A stretch of DNA of 64,000 nucleotides from Cymodocea nodosa (taxonomy: Eukaryota; Streptophyta; Magnoliopsida; Alismatales; Cymodoceaceae): positions 28,651,501-28,715,500 of the forward strand of contig CM072335.1 in the NCBI GenBank assembly GCA_036874045.1, in the 5' to 3' direction. The position numbers were made by a program, and so were the translations under genes. Under the pieces are notes generated by a model that had not been told where the DNA came from, did not search any database, and saw nothing but the letters and a program-made list of their open reading frames with translations. The stretch's first letter is position 1. The number at the start of each line of letters is the position of its first letter. Below, piece after piece: positions 1-13,200 of this stretch.

Positions 1-530
1 GCAGCTAGCACCATGGAGCCTCATTTGAAGGTCGTGCCACATCGTTTGTTGAGTAGTTGCTTGTTTGTGCAACATTGTCAATGGTGGTCCATTAGTTGTG
101 CACCATCGTTCTTGTGGCCACCAATTGAGTCAATGATTGTCTGTCAGTGAATTGCTAGTCATCTTCTGCCAAGATAGTCACAACTGTCGGTGCCCTAATA
201 TCTACCTGCTAGGCATCGAGTGTTTGTCGGAAGTTTTGGTCCTCTAGAGTCGTCAGGGTGTAGTCCAAGGCCTGTGGGTTTCTTCGTTTACTAGCAACTA
301 CTAGTTTTTTTTTTGTTTTTTGGTGCAAGGCTACTGAATTTTATAAATGCAGCCATCTTTAACTCTTAAGATGAGCAATAAAAGAGAAATCAAGTATTGA
401 AACTTGTTACTTCTGCTTGTACGGTGTGTCAATGGACTGTTTGTACGGATTGTGGGAAACCAGCAACAATTGTCGGCAATTGTGTGCATTGTTCATGGTG
501 ACTTAATAATTATTTGTGCGTTAGCTTGAA
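1..530. other. Upstream flank of copia element, no gene
   Basis: No coding region is recognisable here. Around 335-400 a TATAAA-like string followed by an AATAAA-like string resembles the R/U5 part of an LTR, but it does not match the 3' LTR near 4731 and no primer-binding site follows it. If the element that starts at 531 had a 5' LTR, it is replaced or too diverged to recognise. Confidence 0.3.
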
Positions 531-3500
531 ATGGCCTCGTCAAGAAGCTCCACTACAACCATTTATTTTTCTTTTGGTCATGGAAGTGATTTGCTGATTA
601 GAAACTTCCTGGGAGTCTTCGAGAAATTGAATGGACCTAACTACCTCTTATGGGCACCAAGTTTTGAAAGGATTGTGATTGCTCATTGGAAAGAACAACA
701 CCTGTTTTGCCATCCACTTGATGACAACTCAACTGAGTATAAATATTGGTATGCTGATGATGCAACCATTAGTTCCTGGATGTTGTCTAGTATGAAGTCC
801 TAGATTGCTTGTGGGATTTTGATGATGAAGACCTCCAAGGAGATATGGTACAACCTTCGTCAGACCTATGGTTATGAGAAGAACATCTCTAAGGTTCTTT
901 AGGTTTATGAGGCCTTATTTCGGCTTCGACAAGGTGATCAATCTTGTCAGGAGCATTATAGTACCTTTCAAGGATTGATAAATAAGCTTAACATTTATCA
1001 GCCTCCCACGTCTAATATTAGTACTTTCAAATGATATAGGGAGGAACTTGTTGTGGCACTCTATCTTGCTAGTTTCAATCTAGAGGTTGCGTCTCAGATT
1101 CGAGGACATGTATCAGGCGTTGATAAAATGTCAGATTTAGCTGAGACCTTTTCCAAGGTCATGCGTGCTTCCACTCAAACATATCCTAGATTTGCTCCTA
1201 TTCACATCAAGTAGTTTGTTCTTGTGGTCTCTGGTAGTCGTGGATGTGAGCATAGTGGAGATCGAAGTGACCATCAACGACCTAAATGTTAGTGGTGTGG
1301 GTGCTTTGGGCACAAGTTTGAAAAATGCTGGGACAAATTTTTCCATCTGAAATCATCTCCTCAAGCCAATTTCAGTATGCATTCCTCTAGTATGGCTAAT
1401 GCAGACTTAGGTCAGATAGTTACCATCTCTTAGTTCGACTATGAGCATCTCCTTCAGTCACAAGGAACTACCACCTATAGCCATGGGAGCTCAGACCACT
1501 CTATCTTCTCATCTAAGTATTAGTATTGCATTGATTGTTTCTAGTGATGACCCTTGGATTATAGATTCAGGAGCCTCCTCACACATCTCAGGTACATCTT
1601 CCTTATTTGACCAACTAAATACCATTACCAACAAGTCAACTATTACCATTGCCAATGGTCGTTCATGTCATGTTTCTGGTCAGGGGGAAGTTCAAGCCTC
1701 CTCCTGACTAAGGTTGAACGATGTCCTTTATGTACTTGAATTTTCATTCAATCTCTTATTTATTAGTGCCATTACTATCTAGTTACAATGCTCAGTTACT
1801 TTTTACGCCTTTCATGTTACCTTTCAGGACTTGTAGACGAGATAGAGGATTGGTTTGGATCGTAGACAGAAGATTGATGAGGTGTACTTGTTGATTTGCG
1901 AGGATGTTCCTTGTAGGTTGATCACGTGCTTATCAAGTACAAACATTTCAGTTTTGTGGCATCACCACTTGGTCATTCATCATGGGCCAAACTTCGTCAA
2001 GCTCTCTCATAGATGTCTATTCTCTTTTTTGACTGTGAGTCCTGTCAGCTTGGGAAACATCATCGTGCTACGTTTAAGCACCTTCGTCTTGCATTGTGAT
2101 ATTTTGAACTTGTCCATTGTGATATTTGGGGTCCTAGTCGTATTGTGTCTGTTTTAGGTCACAAATATTACATTGTCTTTATTAATGATTTTTCTCAGGT
2201 GTCTTGGGTGTATTTGTTGAAAGATCGTCAAACTATTTTGGATGTTTTTCAAACTTTTTTAGCTGAAATAAAAAATCAGTTCTCCATTTGTCCAAAAATT
2301 TTAAGAACTGACAATGCTCTTGAATTTGTTCAATATGAGTTTTAGAATGTGTGTACTTCTCATGACATCATTCATTAGCCGACTTACCCTCATATCTTTC
2401 AATAAAATGAGGTGGTTGAGCGCAAACACCGTCATATTCTTGATGTGGTTCGCACTCTTTTGGTTCATATGTGGGTTCCTAAGTACCTCTGGTATGATGT
2501 TTTTACTGTTACGTATTTGATCAACAAGATGTCCTCAACATCCTTGGGAGGCACTATCCCTATTTAGTGTCTTGTCCTTGAAACCAAACTTTTTTCTATC
2601 ACTTCTCGTGCGCTTAGATGTGTTGGTTTTGTTCAAAATCTATCCCCAAGGTTAGATAAGTTATCCCTCAGGTCTATCAAGTGCATGTTTGTAGGGTACT
2701 CTTGCACCCAAAAGGGGTATCGATTGTATTACCTTCCAACCAAGAAATATTATACCTTTATGGATGTGACATTCTTTAAGTTTCAATCCTACACTTTTTC
2801 CACAAAGACTTTTCCAGTAGGTTTTGTTATTGAGAGTATCTCCTCCTCTGTTGAGTCTTCTTCCTCATGCCATAGAATCTGAAAATATTAACACCAATGA
2901 TGTTAATGCAACCCAGATACTTATGCCATAGAATCTAGAAACCAGCCTGTACAAGACACAAATGATCAATTTACGTACCAGGTATATCGTCGAAGACCAT
3001 GACTTCCAGCTCTACCTACGTTCCCTCCTTTCACTACTCCCATCGGTGAGTTTACTTGTTACCTGATGATAACCTACCTATTGCCTTACGAAAGGAGACT
3101 CGCTCGTGCACACAACATCCCTTATCTTATGTCTCCTATGCTAACATGGATTCCACTTTTTGTACTTTTGCTCTATCTATTACTTCTAAACATTTGCCTA
3201 AGGATAATCATGAGGCACTCCAAATACCTCATTGGAAAGCAGTTATGGATGAAGAAATGGGTGCTCTGTTCTCTCATGGTACTTGAGACTTGATTCCTTA
3301 TCCTGACAAAGACAATGTAGTTTTATGTAGGTAGGTCTACACCATCAAATGTCGCCCAAATGGTTCTATTGACAAATACAAGGTGCAGTTGGTGATTAGA
3401 GGATTCTCCCAAAAGTATGGTATTGATTACTTTAAGACCTTTTCTCCTGTTGCTTGCCTTGATTCCATTTGTGTAATTCTATTTATAGCTATGAACAAGT

Positions 3501-4862
3501 CATAAGGGTTGACACAACTTGATGTTAAAAATGCTTTCCTATATGGAGATCTTAATGAATAGGTTTTTATGGAACACCCCCTTTGTTATGCTAATCAGAA
3601 GGACAATCAAGTTTGCTTGCTCAACAAAGCAATTTATGGACTTAAGTAGAGTCCAAAGGTCTAATTTGAAAAGTTTAGCAGTGTCATGCTAAATCATGGT
3701 TTTGACAACTACAGGGTTGATCACTTTATCTTTATTAAGCATACTGACAAGGGAATTGTTATTTTTGCAGTATATGTTGATGACATGCTTTTAACATATG
3801 ATGATCCTCAAGGCATAAAAAAGACAACAACTTCTTCAAAGAACATTTACTACCAAGGACATGACATCCTCGAGATACTTCCTTGGCATTGAGCTAGCCT
3901 ATTCCAAAGGACGTCTATCTTTTATCTCAAAGGAAGTATACCTTGGATTTGTTAAAAGAAATTGAGCTTGAAGGTTGTAAACCGAAGCGTACTCCTATAG
4001 AACAAAATCATTCCTTTTAGGATGAAAACTCTCTTCTCTTTGAAGACATAAGGAGATATAAACGGCTAGTGGGAAAGTTGATCTACCTACTATGATAAGA
4101 CCAAATATTTCTTATGTAAGTCTACTCAGTCAGTTCATGCATGTCTTGAAACATGTCCATTGGCAAGGAGCTCTTTGCATTCTTGCCTATATCAAAAATA
4201 CCCTGGGAAAGGGTTTTCTATATCAAAAACATGGATATTTGAATGTTGAAGGATACTCTGATGTTGATTATGCAGGAGACAAAACTAATAGAAAGTCTAC
4301 TTCTGGTTTTTGTACTTATCTTGGTGGAAATCTAATTACCTGATGAAGCAAGAAACAAAATGTGGTCTCCAAGTCAAGTGCAGAAGTTGAGTATTGAGCT
4401 ATGTCTCAAACTACCACGGAGCTTATTTGGTTAAAGACATTATTACAGGAACTACAAATTAATATGAACTTGCCTATTGCTATGCACTGTGATAATCAAG
4501 TAGTTATTTATATTGTCAGTAATCCTACCTTTTATGAAAGGACGAAGCATGTTGAGGTTGATTATCACTTTATCGGAGATTATGTGACCAGAAAGATCAT
4601 TTCCATACCTTTCACTCGATCTGAAGACCAAGTTGCTGATATTTTCACTAAAGGGTTTGGTGCTAATTTTTTGAAAATATTTGTAACAAGTTAGGCATGT
4701 TTGATATATATGCTTTAATTTGAGGGGGTGTGTTAGTACTTTTTATAAGATTCATTTAAGTATAGGATCCATTTATATATAAATGGATCCTGAATATTGT
4801 ATATAGTTCTTTGTACTACCAAAATACCTTGTCGACATTGAATCATAAAAAATCTTTTTCTC
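531..4862 (+). mobile_element. Degenerate Ty1/copia LTR retrotransposon
   Basis: Copia order gag-protease-integrase-RT-RNase H is preserved, but many stops and frameshifts break the polyprotein. Visible pieces: gag N-terminus at 531-803; a CCHC zinc knuckle near 1283-1340 with a stop inside it; aspartic protease around 1555-1600 with the D-S-G-A active site; GAG-pre-integrase and integrase core about 1930-2640; the post-integrase block at 2685-2790; RT about 3330-3960 with an intact Y-V-D-D near 3770; RNase H 4215-4670. A polypurine tract (TTGAGGGGG) ends near 4729 and is followed by a short 3' LTR starting TGTTAG. No matching 5' LTR is visible, so this is an old immobile copy. Confidence 0.9.
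4731..4862 (+). repeat. 3' LTR of the copia element
   Basis: It begins TGTTAGTACT immediately after the polypurine tract and ends near a CA dinucleotide, giving a short LTR of about 130 bp. It contains a perfect 26 bp palindrome at 4765-4790 built from two GGATCC ends around an AT core. The exact right border is uncertain because no second LTR copy is present to compare. Confidence 0.6.
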
Positions 4863-6400
4863 AACTAAAACTAATATTACCAAGTTATGAATGCCTTTGT
4901 TTTACTTCTTAGATTGTAGACATGTCACGTTATCTATGAATATGACATCCTATTTTCATATTATATTGCTTTGATGGTAGAAGAGACATTACATTAAAGA
5001 GTATCACTAGTTTGGTTTTCAATGGTGATGCAGAAGATGGTACTAAGATTTGTAGTGCTCATGATTATATTTTGGACAATAAAATATTGCGTGGAACTTA
5101 TTTTTTCCTTTAAAAAAGGTTAAAAAGGACTTTTATCCAGCAACATAGTAATCTTAACAATGTCCTCAACTGATGGGTTGAATATTTTATGATAACACCT
5201 TAGACAAATTGGTTTCATCTATATTTGTGTTAATTCATTTTGGAAGTTTATTTAATGCAATATCATGTGCTACTAGGACTTTTTATAAGTCAGATTCTGA
5301 AAGTCACTCTCATGGGTGTGATGGAAGGTACAGTGTCAATTCCTTTGCGATAGAGGTTGTTGAAATGTGCCGCTAGGACTTTTTTAAAAGATGGATACAT
5401 GGGATTTCAACTCAGTTATGTTTTTCTACATTTTATGAATATTGTTTCTATTTAATTGACTTTGCTTCTGGCAGGTATTCACTGGTTTATGGACCTTTAT
5501 ACCGCACGAAGGATTACTGAATTACACATGGAATTTTAATCAAATGGGCTTGACATGATAGATTTTAGTCATAACTACTATTGTTATATTAAAGAGTTTT
5601 TTATTAAAGGACTTTCATATGATGTTCATTGATTTAGAAAATGTTACAATAGAGTACTTAGACATTTTTTGTAGTGATTATTGGAATGGAAAGAAATACC
5701 CTTTGTTTATTTTGATATTGTCAAATATACATGATTAAATGGTAATCTGTGTTAAAACTGAAGGAGAGAAGAATTTGTCAATATACATAGATTAACACCA
5801 AGAATCAACTATAAGTCCTTACATTTTTGTATTGATTATGAATGAAATAATTAAATAAATTTAAGGAAAATTACCTTGATGTATGTTATTTGCTAATGAT
5901 ATAGTCTTAGTTGATGAGAGTAAGGTAGAAATTTGTCTTAATTAGGATTAGGTGGTATATCTCAGAATCCAATGGACATAGACTGAAACTGAATATATGG
6001 AGTGTAAGTTTAGTTATCATAGGAATAATGATGAAAACAAAAAGAATTAGATGATTTTGTTTGCTTAGATAGTTTGCAAAGGGATGGTACTTACCTATGG
6101 TTATGGGAGCAAGTGGGCAGGTTCAAGAGAATGGAAGATGAAACCCTCAATCATCTTTTTTATCTTTTGTCCTTTAACATTTAATGTTTGGCTTAGATAT
6201 TTACCAATGATTCAAGCCAAACAAGGCACAAATGACAGTTTCCAATGACTTTGGAAGGAGTTTGGTAGGCAGTTAAAGGATAAATGGAACAAAGATAAAT
6301 ATATCAGAAGCTTGCAAGCATATGCTGATTTGTGGTCTATTTGGCTCCTGCGTAATAGTGCATTTTCTAGGATCAACATCTCAAACTTACAAACGTCAGG
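4863..6400 (+). mobile_element. LINE remnants in intergenic DNA
   Basis: Two short LINE-like pieces can be read on the + strand. At about 5876-6050 an RTE-type RT segment has F-A-N-D in place of the catalytic F-A-D-D, followed by an S-K/N-G-H-R-L-type block. At about 6190-6385 the string W-S-I-W-L-L-R-N resembles the zf-RVT tail of L1-type ORF2. Both are interrupted by stops and frameshifts. The remainder (4863-5870) is AT-rich and holds nothing recognisable. Confidence 0.5.
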
Positions 6401-7478
6401 AAAAAGACTGTGAGGTTATTAATTATTATTATTATTTATCTTCTCTTTTTTTCCGTCTTTTTTTGTTCTTTTATTTTTCTTCCTTTTTTCTCCTTTCTTT
6501 CTTATTTTCCTTTTCTTTTGTTGTTTTCTTTCTTTCTTTCTTTTTCTCCGTCTTTTTTTATTTTTTTCTTCTATTGGCCATGAAGAAAAAGATTGTATCT
6601 GTGAATTTTCTACAACTTTCAATCATTAATATTTAACGTGGTCTAATTTTACAACAATCAATTCAAAAAAATTACAAAAATCGTTCAAACTAGGTGCATA
6701 CCTGTTCATTTTGTTAGTGTTGTGGTTTTCTGATTTAATTTTTGCTTCTTAGGGGTCATCAAATTTACTTTGAAGAGGGTTTGGTCCAAAATAGTTCCAA
6801 GGTTGGTTAAAATAAGGTCGGTCACCATAGCTGTCGGCGTCATTGATTTCTCTCACTTGCAAACGAGAAGTGAGAACATGGTTATTGTAGTTTCCATTTA
6901 TTTATAGAGAACATTCTGAAAGTAAATATGTAGTGGATCATCTAGACTGTTGATACTTAAAAAGGTGTGTTGGCTAACTCTATTGCAGTATTGGCTTAGG
7001 ATAAGCATATGGGATTGATTGTTTGCAGTATTCTCAACTAATAAGATTTCATAATGTGGAAATATAGTGGACAATAGTTTGCAATATTTCTTGTTTACAT
7101 GGACACGAAAAGATTTTGGCATAACCAATGTCACTGTTCTATTCTCGACAGACATGGTCATTATACGCCTGCTTAAGCTCACAGTTTTTTGCTTGCTCAA
7201 CGGAACCTATTTTGGAAGATCGCCTGCACATGAAGGGGTGGCCAGAAGGCACTTTTTGCGTGCTCTCCAGAAATTTGTGATGCCGGATGGCGGATGGTGC
7301 AACGACGTCTGCAATTGATTGAAGTTCCTGTACATTTTTTGACAACATGTTAACGTCTGTCTGTCATCTATACTTTTGTGGTGGAAAGCTGTACGTGCCC
7401 TCACTTTTCTGTCAGGGAAGTGTGAAAAAAAAATGCGAATATGTTGTTCTTGTTCTGTAGAACATATATGTTAATATA

Positions 7479-7509
<31 letters not shown>

Positions 7510-9221
7510 GTGTGTGTGTTGACTTTGAAGCAGAGTGATGATTTACCGCCCGCAAGAGCAACAAATTTATCAGCGTAGCTTGCTTCGGCATCTCTGTTTA
7601 TCTTTTAAGCTGCAATTTGTTGTTTTTAGCTATGTATTTACGTTGCAATTTTTTTCTTTTAATTTTCTATTTTTGTGTTGATTACTTACTGTTGCTGGGG
7701 ATTTTCAACTTTGCTACGGTGGTGGTGGTGCTTGCTTGCTTGCTATATATATATGGCATCGCCACCACTGCCTTCACCGTATTTTTTTTTGTGATATTGA
7801 TGGTAATTATTTCTACACGGTTTTGAACTATTAATACCCAGCCACATTCTTCGCGTGCTCTTCAAAGCGGGTCTGTGTGGGCCACGCGCATTAATTTACT
7901 TAGATAACGTGAAGCATATAAGCATAGTCTCTCTTTCGGGTCAAGAAGAAGGGGGTAGACCAGTCAACTTGCGTGAAGGCATCGTTGAATGGATTGGAAT
8001 TTGAAGTTGGAGAATGAAGCCCTTGTACGTGGGATTTGTGGAGGTAGTGGTGTTTCCTGGTCAGGTTCGTGTGGGCATTTGAAATGAAAAGTAAACCTAA
8101 ATATGGAGTGCCGGCCAATGTACGCCGACGATTAGGAAGAATGGTGTCGTGGGTCGGGCAAGTTACCTTCACGCACCGCTACCAATGGAGGGAGAAACGA
8201 TCGTCGAAGAGCACGCCGGTCGTGGTCAATGATTGATGTGCACATGTAAGTCTGTCGTTAGTGCCAATCTTACTTTCTTCACCGTTAATTTTTTTATCGC
8301 TAAGGTGTCGTGGGTCAAAATGGCAGTGCTGCGGCAGCGTTGCGGCATTGGCAAATGGTGGGGACGCAGGGAGAAATTGGATGTTGTTCTCTCTGTAAAT
8401 TCTGGTCAACGATGACGACAACCCGCTGGAGGGACGGTAGAAAGCAATCTAATAAATAACCTTTGAAAAAAGGAAATTTATAGAAAGGTATTGTCAAGAA
8501 GACAATCCTAATAATAGAGATGCTCAAAAGTAAGCATATAATTTTTGGAAGTAAAGTAGATAACGGAGAGAATTGAAGCAGTTCTCGAAAATTCGAATCG
8601 CCTCGTACGCCTGAGTTAATGTCCTGGACGGTTGTATGCCTCGTATGGCTTCTTTTTATTGTTTTGTTCTTACCACAGTTATTTGACTTTTTGTAACATT
8701 GTACCCACCAGTGGTAATTTGTAAGGGTTTTATTAATGTTACGTTCAGGTCGTAAAAAGCTTCATGCTTGGTAAAAATTTTGTTACGTATAAAAAATTAA
8801 AAATGATCGAATTCGTTCTAGTAACCAACCGGACAATTTAATGATTTTTTCTATTTGATTACCTATGTTGAAATTATTTAACGACTAATTACTATTACAT
8901 AAATCATTTAATTAATATAACTTCCATTTTTATCAATCAAATTTACTGATAAATTTATAATATTATTATTATCAAAAAGCACATTTAAAATAAAATATTT
9001 TTTTAAATCTGGGTTGAGGTTGTTCCATATTGCGATGGAAATTTCCCTTCTTCGTTGGAGATTTCTTTACCTTGTCGCGGTCCCCGGTCCCTGTCGTGGT
9101 GTTAGATGTACCACGAGCCCTTGCCTGTGGTGAGGGCGTCACAGCCACCACATTTATCGTTTTCTGTTTTTTTCTTTTAAATTTGAAAATTGCCACCATA
9201 TTTATTGTTAGTTCTCTACTT
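6401..9221. other. Intergenic region with low-complexity tracts
   Basis: No gene is supported. A pyrimidine-rich tract (mostly T and TTTC) spans 6422-6565, and a compound TA/TATG/TG microsatellite lies at about 7472-7520. The short open frames here show no family signature. 7900-8430 is less AT-rich than its surroundings but has no readable domain. The last few hundred bases are probably the promoter of the thioesterase gene. Confidence 0.5.
7472..7520. repeat. Compound microsatellite (TA)n(TATG)n(TG)n
   Basis: Alternating TA repeats grade into about six TATG units and then TG repeats. A simple-sequence locus, likely length-polymorphic. Confidence 0.9.
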
Positions 9222-9236
9222 GTATATATATATAAG
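9222..9236 (+). promoter_or_regulatory. Probable TATA box of the thioesterase gene
   Basis: An alternating TATATA string ending TATAAGG lies about 90-100 bp before the ATG at 9323, a normal distance for a plant core promoter with a short leader. Confidence 0.5.
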
Positions 9237-9322
9237 GAAGAAGGGGAGTGGCTTCCCACTGCGTCGTCGGTCTATTAGCGATTCTCCTCTCTCGCCATTG
9301 TTTTTGGTGTTCGGCTTCGAAG

Positions 9323-9938
9323 ATGATGAAGGGATCCATCCCGCCTACCTGCCACCGGCACAGGGCTGACGGGCAGCAAGAGGAATTCCGGCCGGCCGAG
9401 AAGATCAACACGGCCGATATCGACGGCCCGCTACACGCTATTGGCTTCGAGTACGACGTCGTTTCCTCTGTTCTTGTCTCGGGCCGCCTCACCATCACCA
9501 AGCTCTGCTGCCAGGTGGTTAACCACCTCTCAACTATGCTGGTTACACATGAAAACAATACGAATCGGCAGTGCTTATTCTGTTGTTGTTTTGTCACAGC
9601 CCTTTGGATACCTACACGGGGGCATCTCGGCTCTGATAGCGGAGGCCTTGGCTAGCAACGGTGCCCACATCACCTCCGGCTACGGCCGGGTGGCCGGCGT
9701 CCAGCTGTGCATCAATCATGTTAAGGCAGCGCAGGTTGGGGACACGATCGTCGCAGAAGCCACGCCCGTCGCGACCGGCAAAACCCTCCAGGTCTGGAAC
9801 GTCGAACTCCGGAAGGCGGATCCTTCCACCTCCGAGAAAGGAGCCGTGGTGGCCTCGTCCAGGGTCACCGTTTTCTGCAACCTTCCGACGCCGGATGGGG
9901 CCGCCTCTTCTAAGATCATGAAGTACGCAAGGCTCTAG
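9323..9938 (+). CDS. DHNAT1: 1,4-dihydroxy-2-naphthoyl-CoA thioesterase (DHNAT1-like)
   Basis: A hotdog-fold thioesterase that hydrolyses DHNA-CoA to DHNA in peroxisomes, a late ring-forming step of phylloquinone (vitamin K1) synthesis. Exons 9323-9514 and 9600-9938 are split by an 85 bp GT-AG intron; the join C-C-Q|P-F matches the conserved family junction. The protein is 176 aa. H70-G-G-72 with E79 forms the family HGG...E active-site block, and G-K-T-L-Q-V-W and the SSRVT-like strand follow. The C-terminus is A-R-L, a variant of the A-K-L peroxisomal signal of Arabidopsis DHNAT1. The N-terminus is longer than in Arabidopsis. I chose ATG 9323, the first in frame after the TATA box; 9326 is an immediate alternative. 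It converges on RLG1. Confidence 0.92.
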
Positions 9939-10264
9939 CTTTTCTGTTTGCTTGGTTGATCCGTCAGATGAGCGTGTTGCAAAATGTTCTTCAGTCAAAA
10001 TCTTCTTCTCTTTTAAATCTTTTCGGTTGTTCAACGGCAGTACTGCTTAGCCTTTTAGGGCAAGAAGATGATGCGCAATGCGTACCTTTAACACATGGTC
10101 CTCCGCATTCCTTTTTCAGTTCCCGTTAATTAAACCATGAATTCGTTACCTCCTTTCATTTCGGTTAAAGCTAAATAAATCGTCTCATCATATATTTAAA
10201 AAATAGTTAAATGTACCGTACGATAATCACTAGTTGTTTTCCGCCACCACCGACGATGGATTTT
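9939..10264. other. Convergent 3' intergenic spacer
   Basis: These 326 bp separate the stop codons of the thioesterase (+) and RLG1 (-) and must hold both 3' UTRs and polyadenylation signals. AT-rich; nothing else is recognisable. Confidence 0.6.
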
Positions 10265-13200
10265 CTAGTAGAAGTCCATAGTGCCAGTGATTAACATTGG
10301 TTGATCGAAATCAACTCTCGTCGCTTTTCCTTCGTAAACCAGCTGCGGCAGAGTGTTGGCTTCTTTTGCCGAAGATCCAGGGTCAGTCCAAATAGTCACA
10401 TGTGGCCACTGGTTCATCGAATGTATCTGTTCTCCTTCAACCGTGCCAAGCCGTACTTCAAATGCCGCAAACTTATCGGAGAAGAGCAGTGCAGTCAATT
10501 TGACGGGAACCTTTTCCCGGAGGAAGATACCATAGCTGGCAACTGCCGTTACACCATGGCTTCTCTTGTGTGCCAGTGTAACATGTGCCGCTCTTAGGTT
10601 GCTCTCCGTCACCTTGCTTGCTAGAAGATCTGCGGCTGCAGGATATTTCTTACCGACCTGCCAATGGTGAAGCTTTTAATCAAACTACACGTGACAGCAT
10701 GCAAGCATACGATCAAGACAAAGTTCAGCAGGATAATTAACTAGAGTAATTGGGAGGAGGTGCATTCTTCTCCTCAATGCAGGGAGTCTAGGAAGCTGTT
10801 ATTCGAGAAAAACCAATGCGTCTATAAATCACCTTGTCCAGGGTACTTCTGACGTCGGCCATTGGAAGGGTGACGGCAGCAAAGACGATGTTCCCGAGTT
10901 TTTTCTTGTCGGTTCTCGGGGTTCCATATGCACCTTTTGCAGCCGCTTTTAATTGTTCTACAACCTGGCTAACGGCTAAATCAAATGGAACCTATAGATG
11001 CGCACACTGTATCAGCACGTGGATATTTCTCGAAGTTGTAAAAGAATCTATCATCGGATGGCAATTTCAGATTCAAGAGCTGCCTTCCGACGCATCAACT
11101 AACAGAGATAATAATCAAAGGGGAAGATCCATCGACCTGAATCGAATTCAAGTAGTCTGCATTTCCTAACACCACATCCCTCATCTGCTTCTCCCATTGA
11201 GACCATTGCTTTGCATATTTTCCCTTAAGCGGATCAAGTCTGTTACCAGTTAAGCACCCAGGCCATTAAATAAATAACAGACGTAAAAACTTGCAATCTC
11301 ATAAATAATAAAACGGTTTTGTTCGTAGAAAAGAAATGCAACTTGATAGATTGCGTACCAGTGATTAAACCGACAAAACTTCAAAAACAGGGGATGTTTG
11401 GTAATATGATTACTTTTAATCCAATGTATGAAAATAAGTTAATATTTTTCAAAAAGTTGAACAAAATGTCGTTTTCATAAGTCTGCTTATTTTCCATATT
11501 TCAGTTTTAAAAAATGCAAGAGAAATTTCTACTGTTTTTTTTTTTCAAATAATAATTTCATACATTGGATCTAAATAAGCATATCAAATGAGATCATATG
11601 TGCAGCCTCATAATGACGTACCTTCCATGATTTTCTCTATGCAGCTTGAAAAGATCCATGCCTTCTTCTAATGTAATTTTCAAAGCATCAGGCATAGAGC
11701 ACCTGAATAGACCGAGTGAAATTGGATAATTGTACACAATTATACATATGGTACCTTTTAGGAAATATGAAGCATACTAATCAGTAATAAAAACACACAA
11801 TGTTCTTTAAAAAAAATAACACACAAGGAGCAGCATCTTAAAAAATTACATAATCTCAGAATAAATAATTGAGTAAATATTAACCTACCTTGAAAAAAAG
11901 CATTACGTATATCAATAAAACCTATTTACCTGTCAGCCTTCAGCAAAGGCATTCGAACAAGTCCACCAAAACGTTCTGATAGTTCATTCTCGAATTCTTT
12001 ACGACTCTAAATTAGCATCAAGGAAGAAAAACATTGTCATTCATTAGATTATTGGAATAATTAGATTCAGCAAGTAAACAAGTGATATCTGAAATAAAAT
12101 ATCTAAGTGTGACATTGTCCTCATAAATACGAATATTCAAACATGCCTTGCCCTCATAAAGGTGATAGAACATGAGCAGAACGTAACCAGCGTTAGGAGA
12201 TGCCTTGTCAAGATTTCCCTAATAAAGTTGTTAAAGAACAAGTGTCAAACAACAACCACAAGCCATGCCAAATTCCACCATATGGGATTGGCAACATGTC
12301 GACCAACTTTCAAAAATAAAATAAAATTTAAAAAAAGAATGAATAACTATGATATACCGGATGATTTGCTCTTTGAAGTACACGAAATATGAAAACGGCC
12401 AATGCATCCAGAGAAAACGGGTTGGAAAAAGTTCCTACACATGTAATTGAGTTGTTAGCACTCAGTAGACTAAAGAACAAATGATATAAAATTATTTACT
12501 ACTGAAATATTGCATGCATATACCCTGCAGTTCTGAAACTTTCTCAAGATTTCATAACTTTGAAATTTATTTAGCAATAATACTTAGAATTGTTTGGAAT
12601 TATTTTTGGATTTGTGTCTTTTGATAAAAGGTTAGCTTCCCAAAGAAATTCCAATTGGATATCAATTTTTCTTCCAAAGTCTTTTAAAACAGCGATCAAT
12701 TTTCTGTGATTTAAAATAAAAAATAGTTAACAAAAAAGCCATAATATATAACTTTTGGAAAAACCTTTTCATTGACAGCTGTAGTTGCAAAAGTAATTCC
12801 AAATGAATGGGAAGATTGTGAAATGTCCTATGAAGAAGAAGAATGGGAAGATTGTGAAAATAATGAAGAATACGAGGAGAATGTCAATTTTAGGAGAAAT
12901 TTTGATGATTCCTTCGAAAATAAAGAAAGTGAATAAATGATTATTGTTTATTCTCATGCATTGTTATGTTGTTAGCTTTGAACCTCTTGTTTAATCGTTA
13001 TATGTTGACTTTTATTTCAAAGTAAATTTGTAAGTTGTGACTTTAGAGAACGTTGTTGTGTTTGTTTAATTAAATGTGCTATTTCTGAAAATAAAATTAA
13101 ACATTTTATTTTTTGACATATATAATTCCGAAAATATAATTGAAAGTGTTATTTTTTCGATGTATATATTATGGAAATTTAAATGTGTTATTTATGAACA

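Noticed and set aside
6419..6622. Lysine-rich 67 aa frame as a small basic protein
   Set aside because: It is only the translation of the poly-pyrimidine tract read backwards.
9612..10034. 140-codon minus-strand frame opposite the thioesterase
   Set aside because: Antisense shadow of a GC-rich exon; no domain, while the + strand reads as a conserved enzyme.
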